Below are positions 27,675 to 36,619 of a stretch of 64,000 bases of DNA, one piece after another. Numbering within the stretch: position 1 is the stretch's first letter; each line of letters opens with the position of its first letter. The notes under the pieces were generated by a model. The model was not told where the DNA came from. It made no database searches and saw only the letters and a program-made list of their open reading frames with translations. Origin of the DNA: Borrelia anserina Es (GTDB lineage: Bacteria > Spirochaetota > Spirochaetia > Borreliales > Borreliaceae); contig NZ_CP013704.1 of NCBI RefSeq assembly GCF_001936255.1, positions 496,001 to 560,000 of the forward strand, given 5' to 3'. The position numbers and the translations under genes were made by a program.

Positions 27675-28409
27675 TTAAAGCAAATTGAGTTGTCTTTTAA
27701 TTTCGAATATTAAAATTCCTGTTGAAACTGAGACGTTTAGTGAATCTACTTTGCCCTTAGTTGGAATTCTTACTAAAAAGTCTGAGTTTTGTTTTGTTAA
27801 TTTATGTATTCCTTTTCCTTCATTGCCCATGATAAGTGCTATTTTAGTATCTCTTATTTTAATGGTATTTATTGCCTTTCCTTTGATATCGCTAGCATAT
27901 ATCCAAAATCCATTTTTTTTTAAATATTTTATTACGTTATTTATGTTTGGAACTATCAATTTACTGACATATTGACTTGCACCAGAGCTAGTGCGCAAGA
28001 TGGTTGCATTATCTTTTGCAGTTCGTCTCTGGCTGGTAACTATAAGATCAATGTTAAATTGCTCTGATGTTCTAAGAATTGCTCCAAAATTTTGAGGATC
28101 CTCTATTCCATCAAGTATTAAGATAAATACATTGTTTTTGTGTTGAAGTTCTTCTAAAAATTCTTCCAAGTTTTTATCTTGTTTGTTGGTATTATTATAT
28201 TTTGAGATTTTTAATTTTAATGCAAAACCTCTATGGTTATGGTTGCCAATTATCTTAGCAAGGTTGTTTACTTTTATTATTTTAATATTGTGTTCTTTAG
28301 CTAATTTTTCAATGCTTATGCTTTTTGAACTTGCCTTTGAAATATATAATTCAACTCCTTGATTGTTTTTTATGCTTTCGATTATTGAATTGGCGTGTGT
28401 AATGTACAT
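27675..28409 (-). CDS. rlmB: SpoU-family 23S rRNA 2'-O-methyltransferase, RlmB-like
   Basis: SPOUT methyltransferase of about 244 residues. A short N-terminal substrate-binding domain (ANSIIESIKNN, VELYISKAS) resembles RlmB/TrmH-type enzymes that methylate G2251 in 23S rRNA. The SPOUT knot motifs are LDGIEDPQNFGAILRTSEQF (about residues 98-117), ALIMGNEGKGI near 194 and KVDSLNVSVSTGILIFE near 218. One base separates it from dnaJ, so it is probably the last gene of the grpE-dnaK-dnaJ unit. RlmB versus another SpoU specificity is not certain. Confidence 0.88.
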   Translation of the reverse strand: MYITHANSIIESIKNNQGVELYISKASSKSISIEKLAKEHNIKIIKVNNLAKIIGNHNHRGFALKLKISKYNNTNKQDKNLEEFLEELQHKNNVFILILDGIEDPQNFGAILRTSEQFNIDLIVTSQRRTAKDNATILRTSSGASQYVSKLIVPNINNVIKYLKKNGFWIYASDIKGKAINTIKIRDTKIALIMGNEGKGIHKLTKQNSDFLVRIPTKGKVDSLNVSVSTGILIFEIKRQLNLL

Positions 28410-28410
28410 A

Positions 28411-29490
28411 CTAAACTTTATTTAAAGTAATTTCATCAATATCTTTGAGTTCCTTGCTTAAAGCTTCCAGGAGATTAGTGGCGTTATGACTTAGATATTT
28501 AGGGGTTTTGATCTTAACAATCAAAATGATATTTCCAAATTTTTCTGTATGTAATATTGGCATTCCTTCATTCTTTATGATAATTTGTTCATCATTTTCT
28601 ATACCCTTTGGAATCTTTATCACAGTCTTTTTCCCCGTTATTGTTTGTATTTTTATCTCTTTCCCAAGTGTTGCTTGAGTGAAGCTTATTGGAAGAGTTG
28701 CATATAGATCTTTTCCGTTTCTTTTGAAAATTTTATGGGGTTTTATTAATACTCTTATATAGAGATCTCCATATTGTTGATTGTCAGGATTTACGCTACC
28801 TTTTCCTCTCATTTTTATTTGTTGGGAGTCATCAATTCCTGCTGGGATATTAAGAGTAATTGTTTCTTTATGTTTTGTACTTCCAGTACCTTTGCATGAT
28901 TTACAAGGATTTGATATTATTTTTCCGTTGCCATAACATTTTGGACATGTAGTTGTAACCCTAAAAAAGCCTCCTCCTTGCATTACTCTGCCACTTCCAT
29001 TGCATATGTTACATATTGAAGGCCCAGTTCCTTTTTCTGATTTTTTTCCTAAGCACGATTCACATAATACATTTCTTGTTATGTCAATGTTATTTTTATA
29101 ACCCAAATAGGCATCCTCAAGTGATATTTCTATTTGGTATGTTACGTCTTGGCCTTGTGCATGCTGTCTACTTCTATCTTGTCCACGTCTTCCAGTAAAA
29201 AATGAATCAAAGATATCTCCAAAATCCTCAAAGATGTCTGAAAATCCACTGAATCCTGAAGTTCCACCTTCAAAAGCTGTATGTCCAAGTCGATCGTATT
29301 GGGCACGTTTTTTATCATCTGATAGAACTTCATAAGCCTCTGTTGCTTCTTTAAAAATTGATTCGGCCTCTTTGTTATCTTTATTTTTGTCGGGATGATA
29401 TTTAATTGCTATTTTTCTATATGCTTTTTTTATTTCATCTTTTGAGGCTCCTTTTGAGAGCCCCAAAATTTCATAGTAATCTCTTTTCAC
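28411..29490 (-). CDS. dnaJ: Chaperone DnaJ
   Basis: Hsp40 co-chaperone of DnaK. The 359-residue product has the J domain ([23 protein letters not shown] at residues 32-34), a Gly/Phe-rich linker to about residue 100, a zinc region with four C-x-x-C pairs (CESC, CNIC, CPKC, CKSC, about residues 138-205) and two beta-barrel substrate domains. The first repeat reads CESCLGKK, without the usual C-x-x-C-x-G-x-G ending. It overlaps the dnaK stop by one base. Confidence 0.97.
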   Translation of the reverse strand: MKRDYYEILGLSKGASKDEIKKAYRKIAIKYHPDKNKDNKEAESIFKEATEAYEVLSDDKKRAQYDRLGHTAFEGGTSGFSGFSDIFEDFGDIFDSFFTGRRGQDRSRQHAQGQDVTYQIEISLEDAYLGYKNNIDITRNVLCESCLGKKSEKGTGPSICNICNGSGRVMQGGGFFRVTTTCPKCYGNGKIISNPCKSCKGTGSTKHKETITLNIPAGIDDSQQIKMRGKGSVNPDNQQYGDLYIRVLIKPHKIFKRNGKDLYATLPISFTQATLGKEIKIQTITGKKTVIKIPKGIENDEQIIIKNEGMPILHTEKFGNIILIVKIKTPKYLSHNATNLLEALSKELKDIDEITLNKV

Positions 29491-31388
29491 TATTTTTTAT
29501 CCTCATCAACAACTTCGTAATCAGCTTCTTTACTTTCACTGCTTGCATTGTTTTGATCATTACCTTGGTTCGATGCATTGGCTTGAGTGTCTTTGTACAT
29601 CATTTCAGCTATTTTATAAGAAGCTTGTTGAAGTTCTTCTGTTTTTGATTTAATTGAAGATGCGTCTGAGCTTTCTAGTGCGTCTTTAAGTTCCTTGATT
29701 TTATTTTCAATAGTTTCTTTGTCTTCACTTGTTATTTTATCTCCATGTTCTTTTAGCGATTTTTCGGTTTGGTAAATTAAGGAATTAGCTATGTTCTTTG
29801 CTTCTATGCTTTCTTTTAGTTTTTTGTCTTCCTCAGCGTGTGCCTCGGCATCTCTAATCATTCTTTCAATTTCATCTTCAGATAGTCCTGATGATGATTC
29901 GATTCGAATTTTTTGTTCTTTTCCAGTTCCCATATCTTTAGCAGAAACATGAACTATTCCATTAGCATCAATGTCAAAACTGACCTCTATTTGTGGCACT
30001 CCTCTTGGTGCTGCTGGTATTCCGTCAAGAATAAAATTACCTAATATTCTGTTTTGTGATGCCATCTCACGTTCACCTTGCAATACTTTAATATCTACAG
30101 AAGTTTGGTTGTCTGCTGCTGTTGAGAACACTTGGCTCTTTTTAGTAGGAATTGTAGTATTTCTTTCAATTAGTTTTGTCATAACTCCACCAAGTGTCTC
30201 AATACCTAGTGAGAGAGGTGTAACATCAAGAAGCACCATGTCTTTAGTTTCTCCTGTTAAGATTCCACCTTGAATTGCAGCTCCTATTGCAACAGCTTCA
30301 TCGGGGTTTACACCCTTATTTGGTTCTTGTCCAAATATTTCTTTTACAATTTTTTGAATGGCTGGTATTCTTGTAGATCCTCCAACAAGTATGACTTCAT
30401 TAATGTCAGAAGCTTTAAGTCCGGCATCTTTAATAGCCTTAATGCATGGTTCTTTCGTTTTTTGAACTAAATAATCTACCATTTGTTCAAATTTCGCCCT
30501 TGTAAGAGTATATTGTAGATGTTTAGGTCCGTTTGCATCGGCTGTGATGAATGGAAGGTTTATCGATGCTTCTTGAGCGCCTGAGAGTTCTATTTTTGCC
30601 TTTTCCGCTGCTTCTTTGAGTCTTTGAAGTGCCATTTTGTCGTTTGATAGGTCAATGGCACTATCTTTTTTAAATTCAGTAATTAAGTGTTTGATGATTT
30701 CATCATCAAAGTTATCTCCTCCGAGATGGGTATCTCCATTTGTTGATTTAACTTCAAAAACACCGTCTCCAAGTTCAAGTATTGAGATATCAAATGTTCC
30801 TCCGCCAAGATCGTAAACAGCAACTATTTCTTCCTTTTTTTTGTCAATCCCGTAGGCAAGAGCTGCAGCTGTTGGCTCATTAACAATTCTCTTAACATCC
30901 AGTCCTGCAATCTTTCCGGCATCTTTTGTTGCTTGTCTTTGTGCATCGTTGAAATAAGCTGGAACGGTAATTACAGCTTCAGTAACTTTTTCTCCTAAGT
31001 AAGCTTCAGCTGTTTCTTTCATTTTAGTGAGAGTCGCAGCTGATATTTCTGGTGGTGACATTTGTTTTTTTATGTTGGAAATATTGACTCGAGCATCTCC
31101 ATTTTTTCCCTTTTCTACTTTATAAGGAACCATTTTGATTTCACTTGTAACTTCCTCAAATCTTCTTCCCATAAATCTTTTTATTGAATATATGGTATTC
31201 TCAGGGTTTGTAACCATTTGGTTTTTTGCTACTTGTCCTACAAGTCGCTCACCCTTGTTTGTATAAGCTACAATTGATGGAGTAGTTCTTCCTCCTTCTG
31301 AGTTTTGTATTACAACAGGTTTTCCATGTTCCATTATGGCTACACATGAATTTGTTGTCCCAAGGTCAATTCCTATTATCTTTCCCAT
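29490..31388 (-). CDS. dnaK: Chaperone DnaK (Hsp70)
   Basis: The 632-residue product has the ATPase domain with [17 protein letters not shown] (about residues 5-21), [17 protein letters not shown] near 190-206 and [17 protein letters not shown] near 333-349. The substrate domain starts near 385 ([14 protein letters not shown]). The tail is Gln/Asn/Ser-rich, ending [17 protein letters not shown] about ten bases upstream is the ribosome site, and grpE lies 40 bases upstream. Confidence 0.98.
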   Translation of the reverse strand: MGKIIGIDLGTTNSCVAIMEHGKPVVIQNSEGGRTTPSIVAYTNKGERLVGQVAKNQMVTNPENTIYSIKRFMGRRFEEVTSEIKMVPYKVEKGKNGDARVNISNIKKQMSPPEISAATLTKMKETAEAYLGEKVTEAVITVPAYFNDAQRQATKDAGKIAGLDVKRIVNEPTAAALAYGIDKKKEEIVAVYDLGGGTFDISILELGDGVFEVKSTNGDTHLGGDNFDDEIIKHLITEFKKDSAIDLSNDKMALQRLKEAAEKAKIELSGAQEASINLPFITADANGPKHLQYTLTRAKFEQMVDYLVQKTKEPCIKAIKDAGLKASDINEVILVGGSTRIPAIQKIVKEIFGQEPNKGVNPDEAVAIGAAIQGGILTGETKDMVLLDVTPLSLGIETLGGVMTKLIERNTTIPTKKSQVFSTAADNQTSVDIKVLQGEREMASQNRILGNFILDGIPAAPRGVPQIEVSFDIDANGIVHVSAKDMGTGKEQKIRIESSSGLSEDEIERMIRDAEAHAEEDKKLKESIEAKNIANSLIYQTEKSLKEHGDKITSEDKETIENKIKELKDALESSDASSIKSKTEELQQASYKIAEMMYKDTQANASNQGNDQNNASSESKEADYEVVDEDKK

Positions 31389-31428
31389 ATAAAGCCTCCT
31401 TTTGTTATTTTTTAAATATTAAGAAATA

Positions 31429-31977
31429 TTAATTTTTGCCTTGTGCAACTTTAACTTTTGCAGTTCTTAATATTCGATTGTTGTAGCAGTATCCTTTTTG
31501 GTATACTTCTACGATTTCAGGGGTTTTAATCCCTTCTTTTTCTTCTATGCTTATTGCTTCATGTTGACTTGGATCGAAGTTCTCTCCCGGCCTACCAAAT
31601 TTTTTTAGATTGTATTTTTTGTCAAAACTTGAGAGTACTTCACTTTCAATCATACTAATTCCCGATAGTAGAGTGTCAAAATCTCTTGATTGTTTTGATG
31701 AATCTATTGCCCTTTCTAAATTATCAAGAAAGTTAATTATGTCTTTCATTATGTTTTCATTTGCAAATTTAATGAAGTTTTCTTTATCTTTTTCAAGTCT
31801 TTTTCTAAAGTTTTCAAATTCTGCTTGTTTCCTTAAATACAAATCTTTTAAATTTGAAACTTCGTTTTCTAGTTCAGTGATTTTTTTCTCCATGTTAGTA
31901 CTGTCTTTATTTGAGAGAGTGTTATTTTCTTGTTCTTTAGTTTTTTCAGATTCTTCACATTTGTCCTTTTCTTCCAC
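31429..31977 (-). CDS. grpE: Nucleotide exchange factor GrpE
   Basis: The 182-residue product has an acidic, low-complexity N terminus, a long helix ([20 protein letters not shown], about residues 37-56) with the [14 protein letters not shown] signature, and a beta domain ending in [20 protein letters not shown], as in GrpE. The start is GTG (CAC at 31975-31977 on +), set by AGGAGG six bases upstream. It leads the grpE-dnaK-dnaJ-rlmB unit. No hrcA gene and no CIRCE repeat are seen beside it. Confidence 0.96.
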   Translation of the reverse strand: MEEKDKCEESEKTKEQENNTLSNKDSTNMEKKITELENEVSNLKDLYLRKQAEFENFRKRLEKDKENFIKFANENIMKDIINFLDNLERAIDSSKQSRDFDTLLSGISMIESEVLSSFDKKYNLKKFGRPGENFDPSQHEAISIEEKEGIKTPEIVEVYQKGYCYNNRILRTAKVKVAQGKN

Positions 31978-31998
31978 TTTGGCCTCCTTTTATAAAGC

Positions 31999-32027
31999 AT
32001 TTTATCTTTAAAGAGAATATTTTACAA
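31999..32027 (-). promoter_or_regulatory. Promoter for grpE-dnaK-dnaJ
   Basis: On the minus strand TTGTAA (32022-32027) and TAAAAT (31999-32004) are 17 bases apart. Transcription would start about 15 bases before the grpE GTG, just ahead of its AGGAGG. No inverted repeat of CIRCE type (TTAGCACTC) is present. Confidence 0.45.
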
Positions 32028-32091
32028 ATTTTTAGTTTAAAGAATTTTTTAAGAATTTGATTCATTTTAATTATCTTTGAAAGATTCAATT

Positions 32092-32118
32092 TTGACTATT
32101 TAGCCATAATAGTATAAT
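32092..32118 (+). promoter_or_regulatory. Forward promoter upstream of the decayed gene
   Basis: TTGACT (32092-32097) and a consensus TATAAT (32113-32118) are 15 bases apart, a little short of optimum. It points towards the degraded reading frame at 32210-32695 and, beyond it, nadE. It diverges from the grpE promoter. Confidence 0.45.
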
Positions 32119-32209
32119 ATTGACACATATTTCGGGCTTAATAAATTCTTATGTGTACTTTTTTGTCAAAATAAAAAAAATATGTTATTTGTTCATTTTA
32201 TTGAAAATT

Positions 32210-32695
32210 ATGCCTAAAAATTTGTTTGAGTATGTTGAAGTAGTTTTTATGAGTTTGTATGTTTTTGGAGCTTGCATCAGGAGTTTAGATTTTTCTTGCA
32301 GATTGTATTTTAAAGGTATTGCTTGTATTAGATGTGATGGCCAACTCTAGTTATACAGATCATTAGTATTGGAAATGTTCTACAGGATATATAATAATAA
32401 GTGGAAAGACTTTTTAAGTTTGATATTTATTTGTAATTAGTTTGGCTTTCAGCAACCTGGATTGAATGATAAGATTTCAAAATTTTGTAAGACAATTTAC
32501 AGTTATGGTATTTCATTTTTTATTTTTTCAAAATTGGTGTTAGTGGTGGAAGCTTATTAAGTATCTAAAAAAGAATTTTTCAAGGGCGTTAAAGGGAGAT
32601 ATCCATTGAAATTTTACTTAATTTTTATAACCTGAGCAGGTAAAGTAGTTGATGAGTATGATTCTGATTTAATGAGCATTAAAGGTAAGACTTGA
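32210..32695 (+). pseudogene. Decayed gene with four in-frame stops
   Basis: One reading frame from ATG 32210 to TGA 32693-32695 reads as plausible protein but is cut by TAG 32348, TAG 32438, TAA 32558 and TGA 32633. Pieces include MPKNLFEYVEVVFMSLYVFG, CIRSLDFSCRLYF, MFYRIYNNKWKDFLSLIFIC, LNDKISKFCKTIYSYGISFF, KKEFFKGVKGRYPLKFYL and AGKVVDEYDSDLMSIKGKT. In DNA this AT-rich a random frame would be expected to hit stops several times more often. It resembles a small membrane protein; I do not recognise the family. The 46-residue first open piece could still be translated. The stretch 31978-32209 holds only promoters. Confidence 0.5.
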
Positions 32696-32748
32696 GAAAT
32701 TGTTAAGTGTGATTTATGGTTTTCTTGTAATTTTTTCTGTTATTTCTT

Positions 32749-34311
32749 ATGATTTACTTTGTGAAAATATGTATAGCACAAACAAAGTGTAATGTTTTTA
32801 AGTTTAAACAGATTTTAGATGAGTTTAGGGAAAATTATGAGTATGCTCTTCAACATAAAGTTGATATTTTAGTTTTTCCTTTTATTTTTGTTGGGATTAT
32901 TGAATACGAGAGTTTGTTTCAGAGACCAGAATATTTGAAAAAAATTCTTAATTACCTTGATTTTATAAAAGAGCAAGTTGATGATAGGCTTTGTGTCGTA
33001 TTTGGACATTATAGTTTTCATGAAGGCAAATTATTAGACTCTGTATCTGTAGTGAGTGATCACAGTTTTATATTGACAACTAAAGAAGTTAATGTGCCGG
33101 TCTTATTTGATTATAAGGGTCACAGTGTTGCTATCTTGAACTTGAACGATGAGCTTTTGTTTCAGGGATTTGAGGTAAAATTTAATGAACTTTTAAGTAA
33201 AGCTGATTATCTCTTAGTTCCGTCAAAGTCTTATTTTACTTGTGATAAAAATAACTTAAGGATTGAGTTCTTTAGAAAAATAGCTATGAAAAATGACTTA
33301 GAAGTTGCTTATGCCAATTTATGTGGTATTTATGATTCTACTGTATTTGATGGTTTGAGTTTTTTTATTAATAAATATGGAAAAATAAAACAGGCTAAGG
33401 AATTTGAAAACGATATTTTATTTAATGAAGAATTTTATGTTTTAGAGCTAGACTGCGAGTCTAAGATTTTTGATAAACTTATTGGGGCATTGGTAAGTGC
33501 TTTAAGAGAATATGTTAGGTTATCTGGGTTTGATAAAGTTCATTTTGGTATTTCAGGAGGCATTGATTCTGCTCTTGTTGCTTATATTGCATGTATTGCT
33601 TTAGGGTCTCATAGAGTTGTGGGCATTTCTATGCCTAGTAGATTTTCATCAAAAGGATCTGTTTCTGATGCAAAGGAACTTTCAAGGGAACTAGGATTTA
33701 AATTAATTGATATGCCTATTGAGAGTATGTTTCAATCTGCTTTGGAATTTTTTGATGGGTATTTTAATACGAAAGGAATTACTGAAGAGAATCTTCAATC
33801 CAGACTTAGAGGTCTTTTTTTAATGTCTTACAGTAATGCAAATAAGTCTTTGCTTATCAATACTGGGAATAAGAGTGAAATTGCTGTTGGTTATTTCACT
33901 CTTTATGGTGATTCTTGTGGTGGAATTTCTTTGATTGGCGATTTATTTAAGCGCGATGTTTATAATCTCGCAAGATATATTAATTTAAAAGAGGGAAAAG
34001 AAGTTATTTCTGTTAATATTCTTTTAAAGGAACCTTCTGCTGAGTTGAGACCTGATCAAAAAGACAGTGACTTTCTTCCTACATATGAAGTTCTTGATGA
34101 GATATTGAGTCAATATTTACTTAAAAATGAGCCCTTGGAAGTGCTTTATAAATCTTTTGGAGAAGAAGTAGTCACAAAGGTGTTAGATCTTTATTCTAAT
34201 AGTGAGTATAAAAGGAGGCAAAGTCCTATGATAGTTAAAATTTCTAGGAAAGCCTTTGGTAATGACATTTTACTTCCTATTTTAAAAGTTGCGTTGACTA
34301 AGGATGAATAG
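32749..34311 (+). CDS. nadE: NAD synthetase with degenerate glutaminase domain
   Basis: Makes NAD from nicotinate adenine dinucleotide. The 520-residue product has the two domains of glutamine-dependent NadE: a nitrilase-like domain (about 1-245) and the synthetase with ATP loop FGISGGIDSALVAYIA near residues 265-280, then NTGNKSEIAVGYFTLYGDSC near 375. In the nitrilase domain the catalytic Glu position of V-F-P-E is Phe45 (ILVFPFIFVG) and the catalytic Cys position is Leu132 (VAILNLND); only the Lys (Lys112) remains. The synthetase probably uses free ammonia or another glutaminase. The end overlaps the next gene by eight bases. Confidence 0.95.
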   Translation: MIYFVKICIAQTKCNVFKFKQILDEFRENYEYALQHKVDILVFPFIFVGIIEYESLFQRPEYLKKILNYLDFIKEQVDDRLCVVFGHYSFHEGKLLDSVSVVSDHSFILTTKEVNVPVLFDYKGHSVAILNLNDELLFQGFEVKFNELLSKADYLLVPSKSYFTCDKNNLRIEFFRKIAMKNDLEVAYANLCGIYDSTVFDGLSFFINKYGKIKQAKEFENDILFNEEFYVLELDCESKIFDKLIGALVSALREYVRLSGFDKVHFGISGGIDSALVAYIACIALGSHRVVGISMPSRFSSKGSVSDAKELSRELGFKLIDMPIESMFQSALEFFDGYFNTKGITEENLQSRLRGLFLMSYSNANKSLLINTGNKSEIAVGYFTLYGDSCGGISLIGDLFKRDVYNLARYINLKEGKEVISVNILLKEPSAELRPDQKDSDFLPTYEVLDEILSQYLLKNEPLEVLYKSFGEEVVTKVLDLYSNSEYKRRQSPMIVKISRKAFGNDILLPILKVALTKDE

Positions 34312-35884
34312 TAATAATGTTATTAGTATATTAAATGAGTTTAGTTTAAAATTAGAAGAGATTTTCTTGCTTATAAATACTTATTCTTATGAACTTTACA
34401 AAGAAACACCTAGGTATTTTTATGATGATATTACAAATTATCTTGAATTAACTTTGGAGGTTGCTAATAAGTTCCAGGGAGAATTTGAAGGCTTTCAAGA
34501 GTTGAACTTAGGTAAATTTCTAATTAGAAGCATGAAATGTGATTTAATTTCTTATTTGTATTTATCTTTGGAATTAATAGAGAATTCTATGCTTTATAGT
34601 GAGATTAAAGATACTGGTATAGCTTTTTTTAAGGCCATTGCTTGTAAGATCTCATCGATAATATCTTATGTAGAGGTTGAGATTGAGAATATAGTTCTCT
34701 CTTCTGCTCTTTCAAGTAGACAGGCTTTCAGTAAAGATGGACATAAGATATTGATTTTCTCCTTTGATATCATTTATAGTGCAAGACTTAAAGATCATTT
34801 GGTTTTAAAAGGTTATGGTGTTGTGTCTACAGATACTGTTGACTTGTTCAATCAGTTACTCTGTAATGATTTTTATGATTTAATTATTCTTGATTTAAAT
34901 TCGGATGAATATATACAGTTAATTTTAAACTTGCTTAGAAATGTTAAGAATCATGGTCTTTATGAGATGATTCCTGTTATTGTTATTTCTCAGATAAATA
35001 GGACAGATATTATTCAAACTTTTATTGAAGAGCAAGTTGATGATTATTTTTTGAGAAGTTTGGATTTTTTAGTGTTGGATATTAGGATAAATAGTTTTAT
35101 TGAAAAGAAAAAGGTTATAGAACAGGGACAGAAATATTTGGATCTTGTGCTTCATGGTAGAAAATATTTTGAGAATGAGCTAATTGAAGCTGGAAATTAT
35201 ATTGAAAATTTATTGCCAAAGAAGATACAAAATGAATTCCTTAGTTCTAATTGGGTTTTTGTTCCATCAGAGAGAATTGGAGGTGATTTTTTTAATTATT
35301 ATTTTATTAATGATGATTTAATAATTTATTTGATAGATATTTCAGGTCATGGAATAGGTTCTGCACTTTTATCACTTAGCGTTTCAAGTGTTATTAATTC
35401 TTATATTATTAATACTAATGATGTTACTCCATCTAAAGTTTTAAGGTATGTTAACAGTTATTTTGTTAAGTTTAAAAGTGATATGTTTATTACATTGTGG
35501 TATGGTGTTTTAAATGTAAAAACGAGACATCTAAGGTTCGCGTCGGCAGGAGCACCTCCGGCTGTTGTTTTAAATCATCAAGATAATATTTATCTTCAGT
35601 CAAGAGGAACTATTCTTGGAGTTGGAGAAATATATTCTTATGAGGAGAATGAATATGTATTGAGTAAATTTTCACACCTCTTGCTTTTTAGTGATGGTGT
35701 TTATGAAGTTGAAAATAAGCAAGGTGTAATAATGTCTATTGATAATTTTTATAATGTATTGAAAGAAAGTTCATATGATTTAGATGATTTTATTTTAGTG
35801 CGCATTTATGAAAAGATGTTGGATTTATCAAGATATAATGCGTTTAGAGATGATTTTTCTATTTTAGAGTTTATCCTTAATTAG
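34304..35884 (+). CDS. RsbU/SpoIIE-type serine phosphatase with receiver-like domain
   Basis: The 526-residue product has an unassigned helical N terminus (1-140), a receiver-like domain (about 145-265, HKILIFSFD to DDYFLRSLD), a short coiled linker and a PPM phosphatase domain (about 300-526). All metal-binding aspartates are visible: Asp328 in IGGDFF, Asp345 in DISGHGIGSALLS, Asp464 in FSDGVYEV and Asp517 in DDFSI. The receiver keeps a possible phospho-site Asp197 (ILDL) but has lost the acidic pair at its first strand and the usual Lys near the end. Such enzymes dephosphorylate anti-sigma antagonists. Overlaps nadE by eight bases. No partner kinase or antagonist lies in this window. Confidence 0.85.
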   Translation: MNSNNVISILNEFSLKLEEIFLLINTYSYELYKETPRYFYDDITNYLELTLEVANKFQGEFEGFQELNLGKFLIRSMKCDLISYLYLSLELIENSMLYSEIKDTGIAFFKAIACKISSIISYVEVEIENIVLSSALSSRQAFSKDGHKILIFSFDIIYSARLKDHLVLKGYGVVSTDTVDLFNQLLCNDFYDLIILDLNSDEYIQLILNLLRNVKNHGLYEMIPVIVISQINRTDIIQTFIEEQVDDYFLRSLDFLVLDIRINSFIEKKKVIEQGQKYLDLVLHGRKYFENELIEAGNYIENLLPKKIQNEFLSSNWVFVPSERIGGDFFNYYFINDDLIIYLIDISGHGIGSALLSLSVSSVINSYIINTNDVTPSKVLRYVNSYFVKFKSDMFITLWYGVLNVKTRHLRFASAGAPPAVVLNHQDNIYLQSRGTILGVGEIYSYEENEYVLSKFSHLLLFSDGVYEVENKQGVIMSIDNFYNVLKESSYDLDDFILVRIYEKMLDLSRYNAFRDDFSILEFILN

Positions 35885-36061
35885 TAAGTGAGTCCCTCAA
35901 GGCAAGGGTTGCATATTTTTTTAAATGATGCTGTTATTTTGGACATTAAAGCTCAATTGTAATTTATATTGTGACTTTAAGCCTTAACAACTTATCTTGA
36001 CTTATGTAAAAAGATTGTTTAGATATTCCTTGTTATTTATTTAAATCAGTAGAGGGAATGT

Positions 36062-36502
36062 TTATTTCCTTATTCCTTTATGTTTTTTTGGGCTGTTTTT
36101 TTCTTGAGTTATAGTGGAATTATTAATAGTTTTTAATAGCTTATTTAGTGTCCAAGTTGAAAACTTGATATAAAGTTTTTTAATAGGATTTTTTGTATTT
36201 CTCAGTAGTACTTTTAGAGATTCTATGTTCATTATAGTTATTATTTCTTTTAAGATTCTTGGTAAGTTGTTAAAAATTTTGGAACCAACTTTGTGTCCTT
36301 CCATTATGAAGTTCTGAAGCATTATTTGTTCTTTCTTTTGTAATCTTCTCATGTATAATTTTAGTATCCTTTCTTGCACATTCATTATTTCTGAATTTAT
36401 TAGTTCTTGTTTTTTCGATATTTTTTTTGATTCAATAATAGGTTTCTTAGGGAGGGATTTATATGGATTTGTACCTGGAATATAGTTTTTTGGAATCTTC
36501 AT
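36062..36502 (-). CDS. Small basic protein of unknown function
   Basis: A 146-residue Lys-rich product, beginning MKIPKNYIPGTNPYKSLPKK, mostly helical from residue 30 on (KKQELINSEIMNVQERILKL, MRRLQKKEQIMLQNFI). No signal peptide or membrane span is seen. A ribosome site AGGAG lies about ten bases before the ATG. It stands alone on this strand between the phosphatase gene and the next + gene. I do not recognise a family; a nucleic-acid- or membrane-surface-binding role would be guesswork. Confidence 0.65.
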   Translation of the reverse strand: MKIPKNYIPGTNPYKSLPKKPIIESKKISKKQELINSEIMNVQERILKLYMRRLQKKEQIMLQNFIMEGHKVGSKIFNNLPRILKEIITIMNIESLKVLLRNTKNPIKKLYIKFSTWTLNKLLKTINNSTITQEKNSPKKHKGIRK

Positions 36503-36619
36503 TTGTTTTTTTACTCCTATCCTTACTCATCATGTATGCTTTTATTAATTTTATTAAGTTTTTTGCTTTTATACAACTGATGTTGATATTTTAATTCTTT
36601 GTTATTAATATTAGATGAT

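Noticed and set aside
29016-29198. Plus-strand frames opposite dnaJ and dnaK
   Set aside because: Shadow frames of well-supported genes, with no ribosome sites or recognisable domains.
31978-32100. Search for a CIRCE heat-shock operator before grpE
   Set aside because: No TTAGCACTC-type repeat is present, and no hrcA gene adjoins.
35885-36061. Possible terminator CCCT-AGGG with a T run after the phosphatase gene
   Set aside because: The stem is only four base pairs; too weak to call.
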